The notes under the pieces were generated by a model, which was not told where the DNA came from, did no database searches, and was given only the letters and a program-made list of their open reading frames with translations. This document shows positions 18,781 to 28,751 of a stretch of 64,000 nt of DNA, in pieces. Position numbers and translations under genes: made by a program. Origin of the DNA: Enterococcus mundtii (GTDB lineage: Bacteria; Bacillota; Bacilli; Lactobacillales; Enterococcaceae). Every line of letters begins with the position of its first letter. The stretch's first letter is position 1. The stretch is taken from assembly GCF_002813755.1 (NCBI RefSeq), contig NZ_CP018061.1, forward strand, positions 2,718,001 through 2,782,000, in the 5' to 3' direction.

Positions 18781-19122
18781 CTATTCGCTGTACAAGTCGC
18801 GTACTGGTGTCATGATGATACGGTTCAAATCATTGATGATCGTGCTGAATCCTTGTTCTTTTTGCATCAAGTCATTGATAACTTCTTCTGTTTGGATTTT
18901 CATTGCCATTTCTTGGGCTCTGGCAGCATCTTCATCGCTGAATTCTTGTCCGCTCATTTGTTTTTCTTGTAATTCGATTTGCATTGCTTGGAAATCTTTG
19001 AATAGTTGATGTGCTTCTTCATTCGCTTTTACTTTTGCATAAGCTTCTTCTAGCTCTTTGAATTCTTTTAGTTCACGAATCTCACGTTCGATTTGATTTG
19101 CACTATCATAAATATTTGACAT
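18781..19122 (-). CDS. YheA/YmcA-YlbF-like protein (UPF0342)
   Basis: This 113-aa all-helical acidic protein ([26 protein letters not shown] style N-terminus; [14 protein letters not shown]) matches the YlbF/YmcA superfamily, UPF0342 branch represented by B. subtilis YheA. Members of the wider superfamily form complexes acting on RNase Y activity and sporulation/biofilm regulators, but the role of the YheA branch is not settled. It is a single-gene unit upstream-adjacent to PBP2a. Confidence 0.85.
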   Translation of the reverse strand: MSNIYDSANQIEREIRELKEFKELEEAYAKVKANEEAHQLFKDFQAMQIELQEKQMSGQEFSDEDAARAQEMAMKIQTEEVINDLMQKEQGFSTIINDLNRIIMTPVRDLYSE

Positions 19123-19189
19123 ACGACGGCCTCTTTTCTTCTATTTAATAAACTCTATTGTAACATGAGGTGATTCGTTTTCAAAGTGC

Positions 19190-21364
19190 CTACTCTCCCT
19201 GGAATCGACGCCATAGATCTCGTGTTGCATCACCGATACCTTGTACGCCTTCTCTCAGCATATCACCAAAATTCCTTAGACCGTCTTTCGCTTGTTCACC
19301 ATAACGATCTAAATTGTCTTGCCAGTTCCCCTGATTCTCTTCATTGGTTTGTGAATTATCTGGTACTTGATCTGCTGGGACGACTTGACCACCGGTAGCA
19401 TAGGCATCCGCAACATTGAATCTTGTTTGCTCAGTGTAAGGCAAGATGCCTTCTGCTGCTGATTTGAAGACTTTCCCCACCACATTGCCACTTGTACCTT
19501 CTAAGTAGTGAAGTTCACTCGTTTCTTCAAATCCCAACCAAGTAGAGATGACTACATCTGGGGTATATCCAACAATCCATTGGTCATTCGCTTTTGTTGC
19601 ATCAAAATTGGTTTCTGTCGTTCCTGTTTTTCCTGCCACCGTATAACCATATGGATTCGCTGCAACACCCGTTCCATTTGAGAACGTGCCTAGTAACATG
19701 CTGGTCATTTGGTTCGCCGTTTCTTCGGAAATGACCTGCTTTGGTTTACTGTTGGTATTATCAACGATGACTGCTCCAGTAGAGTCAACGATCTTGGTGA
19801 TCAAATGCGGTGTATACATCTTCCCATTATTGGCAAATGAACCATAAGCCCCCGCCATAGTCATAGGAGATACCCCATTTTTCAAACCACCTAACGCTAA
19901 CCCATAATACTTGTCTGAATCAGCTAAAGGTAAGCCAAATTCTTTTGTCTTATCAAAACCTTTTTGAAGACCAATCTCATGAAGTAACCACACAGCTGGT
20001 AAATTCAAGCTTTGAGCAACCGCTTGATACATCGGTACTTCCCCTTGATAGGTCCCATCAAAGTTGTGTGCATCATAATAAGATTGTGGTTTATCTTCAA
20101 GAATACTTGACGGTGTATAGCCAGCTTCTAATGCGGGAGCAAACACACTAAGCGGTTTGATCGATGAACCAGGTGAACGTTTCATCTGCGTCGCAAAGTT
20201 GAATCCTCTAAAGACATGTTCCCCACGTCGACCAACGAGCGCTGCAACCCCGCCTGTTTTCGGATCTAGTGCAACTGAACCTGATTGGACCATGGCACCA
20301 TCTGTCGCATTTGGAGGGAATAACGCATCATTTTGATAAGTCGCTTCTAGTTGTTGCTGATAATTCTGATTCAATGACGTATAGATTTTATAGCCTTTGT
20401 TCATGACATCTGCTTCATCTAAGCCATATTCACTAACAGCTTCATCAATCACTGCATCAAAATAATAAGGATAACGATAACCAGACTCCGAACCAGTATA
20501 CGTATCATTCAAATAGTGTGTGATGTCCGTCTGAGACTCAGCAGTTGCTTGTTCTTCACTGATTTTACCATTGTCTGCCATCACGCTTAACACCGTATTT
20601 TTCCGATTATTGGCATTTTCTGGATGATCGATTGGGTTGTAGATACCAGGACCCTTCAACATCCCCGCTAACGTAGCAGCTTCAGACAGCGTGACATTGT
20701 TAGCATCCACTCCAAAATAGCGTCTAGATGCATCTTGTACACCCCAAACCCCATTACCAAAATAGGCATTGTTCAGATACATCGTTAAAATTTCTTCTTT
20801 GCTGTACTTCTTCTCGATCTCAATCGCTAGAAAAAGTTCTTTCGCTTTTCTGTCAAACGTTTGATCTAGTGTAAGATACGCATTTTTGGCTAACTGTTGG
20901 GTAATGGTACTTCCGCCACCCCCGCCTGTACCACCAGATGTGATCATCCTTACTGCTGCTCTGGCAATCCCTTTGATATCAAAACCAGGATGTTGATAAA
21001 AATTCCGGTCTTCGGTCGAGATAACGGCATCTTGGATCAGTGGAGAAATCGCATCTAACTCCACATAAGACCCTTTTTGTGCATACAACGTCCCCGCCTC
21101 TTCGTTGTTTTTATCATAAATCACGGTCGACTGACTCAAACCAGATTTCAGTGTTTCAACATTCGCTTGTTTTGCTAATACAAATAGATAAATACTCGTG
21201 ATCAATACGAAGATCAGTCCGATCAGTAAAATCAACTTGTTGATATGATATTTTTTCCAAATGCGCTTGCGCCAGCGATGGAATTGTCCAAGGTAAGGCT
21301 TAATCCATCGCCAAAAACTGATGAGCGCAGTTTTTATTCTTCCTAACATGCTCTGAAAATCCAT
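19190..21364 (-). CDS. pbp2A: class A penicillin-binding protein 2a (glycosyltransferase / transpeptidase)
   Basis: This 724-aa bifunctional cell-wall synthase has a cytoplasmic basic tail, one membrane helix (about residues 43-64), a GT51 glycosyltransferase domain with catalytic Glu in STEDRNFYQHP (Glu118) and GGGGGSTITQQLAKN, and a transpeptidase domain with SSIK (Ser400, Lys403), SLN (452-454) and KTGT (579-582). Overall it follows streptococcal PBP2a closely, including the YLNNAYFGNGVWGV segment. The C-terminal tail is Asn/Gln-rich. It polymerises lipid II and crosslinks peptidoglycan at the outer face of the membrane. Confidence 0.95.
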   Translation of the reverse strand: MDFQSMLGRIKTALISFWRWIKPYLGQFHRWRKRIWKKYHINKLILLIGLIFVLITSIYLFVLAKQANVETLKSGLSQSTVIYDKNNEEAGTLYAQKGSYVELDAISPLIQDAVISTEDRNFYQHPGFDIKGIARAAVRMITSGGTGGGGGSTITQQLAKNAYLTLDQTFDRKAKELFLAIEIEKKYSKEEILTMYLNNAYFGNGVWGVQDASRRYFGVDANNVTLSEAATLAGMLKGPGIYNPIDHPENANNRKNTVLSVMADNGKISEEQATAESQTDITHYLNDTYTGSESGYRYPYYFDAVIDEAVSEYGLDEADVMNKGYKIYTSLNQNYQQQLEATYQNDALFPPNATDGAMVQSGSVALDPKTGGVAALVGRRGEHVFRGFNFATQMKRSPGSSIKPLSVFAPALEAGYTPSSILEDKPQSYYDAHNFDGTYQGEVPMYQAVAQSLNLPAVWLLHEIGLQKGFDKTKEFGLPLADSDKYYGLALGGLKNGVSPMTMAGAYGSFANNGKMYTPHLITKIVDSTGAVIVDNTNSKPKQVISEETANQMTSMLLGTFSNGTGVAANPYGYTVAGKTGTTETNFDATKANDQWIVGYTPDVVISTWLGFEETSELHYLEGTSGNVVGKVFKSAAEGILPYTEQTRFNVADAYATGGQVVPADQVPDNSQTNEENQGNWQDNLDRYGEQAKDGLRNFGDMLREGVQGIGDATRDLWRRFQGE

Positions 21365-21573
21365 TCACTTCTTCTCCTGTCTATTGATCTCATTCTTCTC
21401 ATTTTAACATAACTAATTATGCGTGACGTCCTGCTTGAGATGTAGGTGTACGCTTTATTTATTCACAATGTGGATAGTTTAGCATATGAAATGACAGAAA
21501 TTTTCCATTTTTTTCTTAAATATCTGTTAAAAATGTTACAATGAATCTGAATTTCAATGAAAGGTGTGAGCAT

Positions 21574-22428
21574 GTGGACATCACGATCACGTTACCTGAA
21601 TCTCATCCAACGATGACGATTCGAGAATTACTAGAAAACGAGTGGCTTGTACCAAGAAAAGTCCGTCACTTTTTGCGTATACGTAAAAACGTCTTAGTGA
21701 ATCGCGAACCTGTTTTATTCCATCACGAAGCAAAAGCTGGGGACCAGATCACTTTGCACTTTGAGGAAACTGACTATAGTTACCAAGATGTTCAATTGGG
21801 GGAAGCAACAAAAGTCAGCGTGTTGTACGAGGACGAGCACTTGATCATTGTTAATAAACCAGTCGGTATCAAAACGCATCCGAATGAACCGACGGAAACG
21901 AATACGTTATTGAATCATCTGGCTGCTTACTTAGCTCAAAAAAACCAACGTCCATATGTCGTTCACCGATTAGACAAAGAAACAAGCGGGGCTGTTCTAT
22001 TCGCTAAAAATCCTTTTATTTTGCCTATTTTAGGTAGAATGTTGGAACAGAAAAAAATCTACCGCCGTTATCAAGCCGTTGTCTGGGGTAAAATTTCTCA
22101 AGATGTAACAATCACAGACAAAATCGGCAGAGATCGTCATGATCGTCGCAAACGAGTGGTCGATCCAAGAAATGGGCAACCAGCCAGCACACATGTCCAA
22201 GTCGCCGAAGTTTCGGCAGATAAAACAAAGGTCTATTGTGTCCTAGATACAGGGAGGACGCATCAAATCCGCGTACACTTAGCGCATCAAGGCCACCCCA
22301 TTGTTGGTGACCCGCTCTATCAAACGAAGTCAGCGAAACGTTTGATGCTCCATGCGTTGGAACTCCATATGACCCATCCATTTACACAAGAAAAAATCAT
22401 TGCACGAGCATTGCCGGGATTATGGTAA
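21574..22428 (+). CDS. RluA-family 23S rRNA pseudouridine synthase
   Basis: This RNA-modifying enzyme (about 284 aa) has the RluA/RluD signature HRLDKETSG with the catalytic Asp, plus GRTHQIRVHL and a short N-terminal S4-like segment (RKVRHFLRIRKNVLVN). The GTG at 21574 is favoured because AAAGG lies upstream, whereas the in-frame ATG at 21541 overlaps a TACAAT promoter-like element. It is monocistronic, followed by a strong terminator. Which uridines it modifies cannot be told from the sequence. Confidence 0.88.
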   Translation: MDITITLPESHPTMTIRELLENEWLVPRKVRHFLRIRKNVLVNREPVLFHHEAKAGDQITLHFEETDYSYQDVQLGEATKVSVLYEDEHLIIVNKPVGIKTHPNEPTETNTLLNHLAAYLAQKNQRPYVVHRLDKETSGAVLFAKNPFILPILGRMLEQKKIYRRYQAVVWGKISQDVTITDKIGRDRHDRRKRVVDPRNGQPASTHVQVAEVSADKTKVYCVLDTGRTHQIRVHLAHQGHPIVGDPLYQTKSAKRLMLHALELHMTHPFTQEKIIARALPGLW

Positions 22429-22446
22429 ACACTTGAAAATAGTCAT

Positions 22447-22500
22447 AAAAAAAAGCTGAGATTTGGGAACTTAATACGGTCCCGATTCTCAGTTTTTTCC
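22447..22500 (+). terminator. terminator of the pseudouridine synthase gene
   Basis: Hairpin CTGAGA...GGGA / TCCC...TCTCAG followed by TTTTTT, with an A-tract on the other side. It lies 20 nt after the stop codon at 22428. Confidence 0.85.
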
Positions 22501-22589
22501 TATTTCTATCAAAAAATATAAATCGACAGTAAGCATCTATATGTTTCACTTACATTATATGTATATAAAACATCAAGGAAATCATTCAT

Positions 22590-23046
22590 ATGAATATTGA
22601 AAGAACTAACCTTTCGTCACAAATTGCTGTAGCAACCAAAGCGACTGCTGTTACTATGGAGAACATGACCGCTGCAATAGATACTGGCTATGAAAAATTG
22701 ATGCAAGCTGTTGCCCAACAAGGTGCCCAACTGATTAGCGCCTCCTACTGTGCTTATCTGAATAGCAACGAAGACTTTACCGTCTTTGACATTGAGTTAG
22801 GGATTCCTATCAATACAGCTATTTCTGCAAGTGATGAGGTGTATATGAGTCAAACGTATGGTGGAAAAGCCGTTATCGCCACACATCCAGATTCTTACGC
22901 CACACTTGAGGCAACATACGAGGCAATGCTGGTTTATCTCCAAGAAAATCATTTGGAAAGTACAGGCGTATGATTACTATCTAAGTAATCCGCTTGATAC
23001 ACCGGAAGACCAATTATTGACACAAGTTGTTTTTCCAATCAATTAA
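22590..23046 (+). pseudogene. GyrI-like / effector-binding domain protein, frameshifted
   Basis: The first frame from 22590 gives 127 aa resembling a stand-alone GyrI-like (AraC effector-binding) domain: FDIELGIPI, YGGKAVIATHPDSYATLEATYEAM, then a stop at 22973. The expected family ending (YDYYLSNPLDTPEDQLLTQV ...) continues in the +1 frame from about 22968 to the stop at 23046. One base gained or two lost near ACAGGCG would account for this. The product would lack a DNA-binding domain and might bind small molecules. It is either a true frameshifted gene or a sequencing error. Confidence 0.75.
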
Positions 23047-23088
23047 GTTCGGATTCATGTTGCTCCAAACCAGTCTCATTTGCAACGA

Positions 23089-23358
23089 TTATTTCTTGTA
23101 AATAATACTTCTATGACCAATAGCAAATATTTCAATTATAATTTCAGAGTCAATTATATTTGCTAGTATGCGATAATTCCCAATGCGGTACCGCCACTCA
23201 CAACCTCGATTTCCCGTCAATCCTTTACCGTGTTGTCGAGGGGTGCTGGTTCCTTCCAAATTTTTTCTAATCCAAGCAACGATTATTCTTGCTTGATTTC
23301 GATCCATCTTTCTTAACTGTTTCTGCGCTTGAGGCATATAGATAACTTTATACTTCAT
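23089..23358 (-). CDS. RelE/ParE-family toxin
   Basis: This 89-aa basic protein has the RelE-type pattern: VIYMPQAQKQLRKMDRNQARIIVAWI, then GLTGNRGCEWRYRIGNYRILANI and a C-terminal IFAIGHRS. Such toxins cleave mRNA in the ribosome A site. The gene overlaps the antitoxin gene upstream by 11 bases, the standard antitoxin-first order. Confidence 0.9.
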   Translation of the reverse strand: MKYKVIYMPQAQKQLRKMDRNQARIIVAWIRKNLEGTSTPRQHGKGLTGNRGCEWRYRIGNYRILANIIDSEIIIEIFAIGHRSIIYKK

Positions 23359-23581
23359 CTAACAACTTCTCCATGTCAGACTGAGAAATCCCCTTCTCTT
23401 TTTTCTTTTTAGAAAGTGCCATTGCATCTTTTAATAATTTTAAATCAATCTCATCTTCGATTTTATCAAGTACTGAAGTCCTGTAAAGTTCCGTCAATGA
23501 TGAGTTATGTGCTTTAGCATATTCTGCTACTAGTTCTTTTTCATCATCTGGAATTCTAAATGTAATTGTGGATTGTCCCAT
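23348..23581 (-). CDS. RelB-like (DUF6290-type) ribbon-helix-helix antitoxin
   Basis: This 77-aa protein begins with a short strand and two helices (STITFRIPDDEKELVAEYAKAHNSSLTELYRTSVLD), the ribbon-helix-helix DNA-binding fold, followed by an acidic/lysine-rich tail that would wrap the toxin. It precedes and overlaps the RelE-like gene. The ribosome site is GAGGGAGGGG. It should neutralise the toxin and autoregulate the pair. Confidence 0.88.
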   Translation of the reverse strand: MGQSTITFRIPDDEKELVAEYAKAHNSSLTELYRTSVLDKIEDEIDLKLLKDAMALSKKKKEKGISQSDMEKLLDEV

Positions 23582-23611
23582 AATCTACCCCTCCCTCTAA
23601 TTTGTAACAAC

Positions 23612-23640
23612 ATCGTACTAAAAATACATTCTTTTGTCAA
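23612..23640 (-). promoter_or_regulatory. promoter of the RelBE-like operon
   Basis: On the minus strand TTGACA (23640-23635) and TACGAT (23617-23612) are separated by 17 bases, 30 nt upstream of the antitoxin start. Near-repeats of GTAC-AACGTTG/GTACGATGTTG flank it and may be antitoxin binding sites. Confidence 0.65.
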
Positions 23641-23765
23641 CACAACGTTAGTACGTAACATATAGAATAAAAAAGAACGGCTACCAATAATGACAGTCGT
23701 TCTCTATACCTATTTTTATTCAAGTTTCCATCTAAAAATTAAAAGTCGCTATTTTCTTCTTAGAT

Positions 23766-24638
23766 TTATGCAAATTCATTTGCTTCTCGATGTACCTTTT
23801 CCGCTAACAGCAGGCTTCCAATGATCCCACTTTCGTTCGGCATGCCCCATTGAACAATATACTCATCTACTGGCGGTGTTTCCATGTAACCAGCCATCAA
23901 TGTCATAAATTGTTCTCTCACTTTTTGTAGTAAGTGTGCTTGATTCATGACACCACCACCTAAAATGATTTTTTCTGGCGCTAACGTCAATGTATAATTG
24001 ACTAATGCTTGTGCAAGATAATATGCTTGGATATCCCAGACAGGATGATCCTCAGGTAAATTTTGTCCTTTGATTCCTGTACGTGCTTCGATCGATGGTC
24101 CAGCAGCTAATCCTTCTAAACAGTCTTTATGGAAAGGGCAAGTTCCTTCGTAGTTGTCTTCTGGATGACGTTTGACCATGATGTGTCCCATTTCCGGATG
24201 CGCACTACCAGAAAGAATATCGCTATTCAACACGACTCCGCCACCAATACCTGTGCCGACAGTCAAATAGATGCAGCTATTTTTACCTTGCGCCGCCCCT
24301 TTCAACAATTCGCCATATGCCGCAGCATTGACGTCAGTTGTCCATGCCAAAGGAACGTCGTATCGTTGTTTGATGCTTCCTAAGAAATCAAAATCTCGCC
24401 ATCCTTGTTTAGGCGTAGCTAAGACATAGCCATAGCGATCATTCGTTGGATCAATACCGATTGGACCAAAGGAACCGATTCCAATTGCTTCTAATTCAAA
24501 ACGATCAAAGAAATCAAACACTAACGCCAATGTTTCCTCTGGTAAAGTTGTCGGTACACTGATTTTTTCAATGATTTCTCCCTGATCTGATACTGCACAA
24601 ATAAATTTTGTTCCACCTGCTTCTATTCCACCATACAT
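23766..24638 (-). CDS. ROK-family fructokinase / sugar kinase
   Basis: This 290-aa ATP-dependent kinase has the ROK opening GGIEAGGTKFICAV, TVGTGIGGGVV, and the zinc-binding HPEMGH ... CPFHKDCLEG motif (His-Cys-His-Cys). It groups by motif with ScrK/GmuE-type fructokinases that also accept mannose. The ATG at 24638 follows GGAGGAA by the right distance; a TTG one codon earlier is unlikely. It is the last gene of the operon with GH38 and GH125, so phosphorylating mannose released by them is the most probable job. Confidence 0.9.
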   Translation of the reverse strand: MYGGIEAGGTKFICAVSDQGEIIEKISVPTTLPEETLALVFDFFDRFELEAIGIGSFGPIGIDPTNDRYGYVLATPKQGWRDFDFLGSIKQRYDVPLAWTTDVNAAAYGELLKGAAQGKNSCIYLTVGTGIGGGVVLNSDILSGSAHPEMGHIMVKRHPEDNYEGTCPFHKDCLEGLAAGPSIEARTGIKGQNLPEDHPVWDIQAYYLAQALVNYTLTLAPEKIILGGGVMNQAHLLQKVREQFMTLMAGYMETPPVDEYIVQWGMPNESGIIGSLLLAEKVHREANEFA

Positions 24639-24641
24639 CAA

Positions 24642-27323
24642 TTATTCCTCCTCAAAGCCGACTGTCCGAATCTCATAAGGCTGGAGCATTTCGTCAATCG
24701 TCTCTTGACATTCTTCTTCAAGGAGATTCAACGGTTTGCCTTTTTTGCCATTTTTCGTCAAATGCAACGATTCTAAATGACTAGACATATTGAATCCTCT
24801 CGCTACTAGTTTATCATTAAGTTTGCTTCGTTTCAAAGCAGTAATTGCAAACGTTTCCCCTTCGATTGATAAATATTGGTTTTTCGGTGATAGTTTGCCT
24901 ACTTGAATGGACAATTGCTTTGTCGAAAATGGAATTTGAGCTGCATAAGCATGTTTGTATGTGGCAAATTTATCTTTTCCGGAGTGAACCTCTAAACTGT
25001 AATCGAATTGGTGAACACCTAAACACTGTGCCTCCGGTGTCGGGAAATAACCCCAGTCGCCCATCTCACCGACGCAACGCAGTAATGTCACCGCAATGGT
25101 TTTTCCATCCAAGATTTCATATTCATTCAAACCAAAATTACCAATCGTTATTCCTTGGGTTGCATCGCCTAATTGGACAAAGGCATGTTGATGCTGGGGA
25201 TTGGTCGGGTTCTCCCAACTTGCAGAGACTTGATTTGGACGAGCTACGACTTCAAAAATACTATCTGCTTCATGTTGTTCCACATGTAACTTCGTTGGGA
25301 ATAAGACACGTAAGCGATGATCTTTCATCTGATTATCGATGGTTGTTGTAAAATCGATCTTTTTGCTCTCTGCACGCAACGTAATCAGTGTTGTGATTGT
25401 CAGTGGCTTTGTTTCTTTTGAGCGTTGGGCTTGTCTAAAGCGGAACTCTCGTACCATTTGTTGCTCTTTTTCTAACCGATCATCTGCAGAAATAGGGATG
25501 TCAATGGTTTGAGTTAGTTTGATTTGAGCAATTTCAGATGTATCCTTGATGATCTCAACAGTACTTCTCGGTTGGTCTTTTGAAAGAATCGCTTGTTCAT
25601 TCTCTGGTTGCTTGAAGATATATTCGTTACCGATGTCACCGACGTCTTCAAATGTCAATAACTCTTCAAATTCTTGCCCGGTCGTTTTATCCAATAAGGT
25701 CAATGTCCCGTTTTGCTTAATGGATACATGCACGAATTGATTTTCAATACAGCGTCCTGCTTGAGTAATCATCGACTCTTGTTTTTCATCCGTTGCTCCT
25801 TCAACTAAAGCGAATGTTTCCCATGAAAATGCAGGCATTTCATCAATCGGTAGCTCAATCGTGACATATCTTGCCATATATGGCACTCTAAAGCGATCTT
25901 TCGGTAAATCATAGCCAAATGATACAACTTCTTCAGAAATCAAAGCTGGGATCTGTTTTTTTTCAGACGTTTCAACATGGTAGTATTTCTTAGGTTGTTC
26001 CGCTAATTCTTGATATAGCTCCTCTGGAATCCCTTCTGCAAATCGTTTTCGTTCCAACTCTAAAGTGATTACGGCTGACCCTGTTTTGGGCATTCCTGCT
26101 GTATTGAAAATAACAAAAGGATAGCTTTGCTTCGAAAATCCACTGGTATCAATAGCTGTTGCCAGTTGATCCAATGCTTCTTGTGCTAAAAATCTCCCCA
26201 CTTCATTGGCTTTTTCAAAACGCGGAATCATTTCTCGATGAACGGAGTCAACTGAGCATCCGCAAATGCTATCATGAGGATGATTTTGCATCAGTGTTTT
26301 CCAAGCGTAATCTAATTGATCGTGCGGATACTTTCCTGTCACTTCATACGCCATCGTTGCTAAAGGTTCTGTGACATTTTCAAGTTGACGTTGTACTTTT
26401 GTGTTCCACTGTTTGAGGTAAACTCTCGCAGAAGCTGTATTGGCTAACGTATACCAGCCATCGGTTTCTTGACTCGTCAATTCTCCTTCAACTGAGCCAA
26501 GATCCTGAGGAAGATCCTGTTGTACCGTTTCTAGATAATCCGTAAAATTGGAATGAATAAATTCATAGTCAGGATACAATTCATTGGCTAATCGAATTGC
26601 CTTTGATATATCTTTTTGTACAGGTTGATGATCCACTCCATTCATCATCAATAGATGGTTGGTTGACGCATATTGCTCGGCATCTGCTAACTTCTGATCC
26701 CAAAAACGAATTGTAGCTTCTTTCTCAGCTGGAATCTCATTCCCGTTACTGTACCAGTTGGCAAACAATAACCCAAAGATCTCCGTTTGATCAGGGCCTT
26801 TCCACCACATCTCAGAATATTGTGACGAATAGTTCTCAGCTTCTAGTACTTGATTATCAAAGCCTATCGGTTTCACCCCACGACCAAACGCAGCAGCTTC
26901 TAGTCCTACTTGCTTCATCATTTGTGGCGTTTGTCCCATATTGCCAAAAGTATCAGGGAAATAACCTAGCATGACCGGCGTTCCCCATTTGCGACTTTCT
27001 TCCATACCGATCAACATATTCCGAACATTTGACTCTGAGCTAATTAAAAAATCATCCTGTAAAATATAAAATGGTCCAATCCGTAATTTTCCTGCATCGA
27101 TGGCTTGTTGGATTGCTTCTCTTTTTTCAGGACGTACTTGTAGATAGTCATCTAAAATAATGGTCTGTCCATCTAAATGAAAGCTGTTGAAGTCTGGATC
27201 GGTTTCAAACAGCTCCAACAAATCATCCATTAACTCCACTAATCGCATGTGATGTTGCTCATATGCCATGTACCACTCACGATCCCAATGGCTATGAGAA
27301 ATGATATACACTTTTTTCTTCAT
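24642..27323 (-). CDS. alpha-mannosidase, GH38
   Basis: This 893-aa zinc-dependent retaining mannosidase shows the GH38 landmarks SHSHWDREWYMAYEQHH (zinc ligands), GYFPDTFGNMGQTPQM (nucleophile Asp) and NHPHDSICGCSVDSVH (zinc ligand region), followed by the large beta-sandwich C-terminal domains. No signal peptide is present, so it trims imported mannose glycans in the cytoplasm. It lies 14 nt after GH125 and abuts the kinase gene. In streptococci the equivalent enzyme removes alpha-1,3-mannose from N-glycan cores. Confidence 0.95.
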   Translation of the reverse strand: MKKKVYIISHSHWDREWYMAYEQHHMRLVELMDDLLELFETDPDFNSFHLDGQTIILDDYLQVRPEKREAIQQAIDAGKLRIGPFYILQDDFLISSESNVRNMLIGMEESRKWGTPVMLGYFPDTFGNMGQTPQMMKQVGLEAAAFGRGVKPIGFDNQVLEAENYSSQYSEMWWKGPDQTEIFGLLFANWYSNGNEIPAEKEATIRFWDQKLADAEQYASTNHLLMMNGVDHQPVQKDISKAIRLANELYPDYEFIHSNFTDYLETVQQDLPQDLGSVEGELTSQETDGWYTLANTASARVYLKQWNTKVQRQLENVTEPLATMAYEVTGKYPHDQLDYAWKTLMQNHPHDSICGCSVDSVHREMIPRFEKANEVGRFLAQEALDQLATAIDTSGFSKQSYPFVIFNTAGMPKTGSAVITLELERKRFAEGIPEELYQELAEQPKKYYHVETSEKKQIPALISEEVVSFGYDLPKDRFRVPYMARYVTIELPIDEMPAFSWETFALVEGATDEKQESMITQAGRCIENQFVHVSIKQNGTLTLLDKTTGQEFEELLTFEDVGDIGNEYIFKQPENEQAILSKDQPRSTVEIIKDTSEIAQIKLTQTIDIPISADDRLEKEQQMVREFRFRQAQRSKETKPLTITTLITLRAESKKIDFTTTIDNQMKDHRLRVLFPTKLHVEQHEADSIFEVVARPNQVSASWENPTNPQHQHAFVQLGDATQGITIGNFGLNEYEILDGKTIAVTLLRCVGEMGDWGYFPTPEAQCLGVHQFDYSLEVHSGKDKFATYKHAYAAQIPFSTKQLSIQVGKLSPKNQYLSIEGETFAITALKRSKLNDKLVARGFNMSSHLESLHLTKNGKKGKPLNLLEEECQETIDEMLQPYEIRTVGFEEE

Positions 27324-27337
27324 ATCTATTCTCCTCC

Positions 27338-28627
27338 TTATTTTTCCACTCGGATATCAAAGTAATCCATGACTAATTCACAAAACATCATGTTTGCCCA
27401 AGAAAACCATTCTCTTGTGTAGTTTTGCGGATTGTTCACATCAAAACCTTCATGCATCAAGTGTGTCCCTGCATCGGTCGCTACTAGTAAATCAAGGATT
27501 CGTTCTTTTTCTTGTTTGTCTTCTGTCGTCATTCCCTCCATCGCTAGGGCGATTGGCCAAATATAATTCTCGGGCGTATGCGAAGAACCAATTCCTTTTG
27601 CATACTTCCCTTCATAAAAGTAAGGGTTCTCTTTACTTAACAAAGTATTTCGCGTATTTATATAGTGTTCATCTGTACTGGAGCAATAACCCAAATAAGG
27701 TGCTGAAATCAAATTAGGCACATTGCTATCGTCCATTAATGAGGCATTCCCTAAGCCGTCTACTTCATACGCATAAATCGTTTCACCTTGTTGATTTTCG
27801 ATTTTTCCATAGGTGGCAATCCCCTCTTGGATGGCTGTTTTTAAGTCGTTTGCTTTTGCAACGATTTCTTGGTCTTCAAGAATTGAGGTGAAAATCTCTT
27901 CCACATATCCTAGAATAACTACAGCAAACATATTGGATGGGACAAGATAGCCATATTGACAGGCATCATCGCTCGGACGAAATCCTGACCAAGTCATACC
28001 CGTGGGCGCAATCGCCGATCCACGTCCCTCGTTGACTAACGTATCTTCTTTTCTTGTGGTGTCTCTTGTAAAGGTGTAAGGCGATTGTCGATGGTCTTGT
28101 TCTACTTGAAAAACTTCTAAGATTTTTTGAATCCCCTCAATAAATGAGTGGTCAAATTGATCTGTACGTCCGGTATTCTTGTAAAGTAAATAAGCTAGTT
28201 GAACAGGGTAGCATAAAGAATCGATTTCATATTTTCTTTCCCAGATCCAATCGTTCATTTGAGTGTGATCGGTTTGATGCCCTGCGCCATTTGCTTGTTC
28301 ATTGAACGCATTTGCATATGGATCGATCGTGATATAGTAAAATTGCTTTTTGACTAACCCACTGATCATGTCAGCTAAATCTTCATCCTCTTTCGCAATC
28401 ACTAAATAAGGACGAACCTGCGCGGTGGAATCACGTAACCACATTGCAGGGATATCTCCTGTGAGTAGAAAAGTTGTCCCATCCTCTTGCCGTTTGACTG
28501 TGGTCAACAACGTATTCGCAAAAGCCGAAGAAAAATTCTTAGCCCAATCTGCATGCTCTTCTCCACATTTTTGTATGATGTCATCCATAAATTGCTTCAC
28601 TGAATTAGGTATATCTTTATAAACCAT
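27338..28627 (-). CDS. exo-alpha-1,6-mannosidase, GH125
   Basis: This 429-aa inverting exo-mannosidase has the GH125 segments GDIPAMWLRDSTAQVRPY, NEQANGAGHQTDHTQMNDWIWERKYEIDSLCYP, SGFRPSDDACQYGYLVPSNMF and GIGSSHTPENYIWPIALAMEG. The ATG at 28627 is taken as start because AAAGGGAG precedes it; a frame extension to 28660 runs into a likely operator. It leads the leftward operon GH125-GH38-kinase. Together with GH38 and GH92 it completes removal of alpha-linked mannose from N-glycans. Confidence 0.94.
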   Translation of the reverse strand: MVYKDIPNSVKQFMDDIIQKCGEEHADWAKNFSSAFANTLLTTVKRQEDGTTFLLTGDIPAMWLRDSTAQVRPYLVIAKEDEDLADMISGLVKKQFYYITIDPYANAFNEQANGAGHQTDHTQMNDWIWERKYEIDSLCYPVQLAYLLYKNTGRTDQFDHSFIEGIQKILEVFQVEQDHRQSPYTFTRDTTRKEDTLVNEGRGSAIAPTGMTWSGFRPSDDACQYGYLVPSNMFAVVILGYVEEIFTSILEDQEIVAKANDLKTAIQEGIATYGKIENQQGETIYAYEVDGLGNASLMDDSNVPNLISAPYLGYCSSTDEHYINTRNTLLSKENPYFYEGKYAKGIGSSHTPENYIWPIALAMEGMTTEDKQEKERILDLLVATDAGTHLMHEGFDVNNPQNYTREWFSWANMMFCELVMDYFDIRVEK

Positions 28628-28648
28628 ATTATATAAACTCCCTTTTAT

Positions 28649-28660
28649 TTGATATGTCAT
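28649..28660. promoter_or_regulatory. candidate GntR-regulator operator at the GH125 leader
   Basis: TTGATATGTCAT resembles the perfect palindrome at 28752-28763 (shared TGATATRTCA). It lies just downstream of a minus-strand -10 TATAAT, in a position where a bound repressor would block GH125 transcription. Confidence 0.45.
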
Positions 28661-28688
28661 TATGGATTATACCTGCTCACGCTATAAA

Positions 28689-28703
28689 TGTCTACGCTTT
28701 CAA
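28689..28703. promoter_or_regulatory. catabolite-responsive element (cre)
   Basis: On the minus strand TTGAAAGCGTAGACA fits the cre consensus WTGNAANCGNWNNCW at every position. It overlaps a TAGACA -35 of the GH125 promoter, whose -10 TATAAT is 17 bases further on. It predicts CcpA repression by preferred sugars. Confidence 0.75.
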
Positions 28704-28751
28704 TAAACTTTTTTCTATTTACTTTTTCAAGTATTATGCTATGATTTAATT

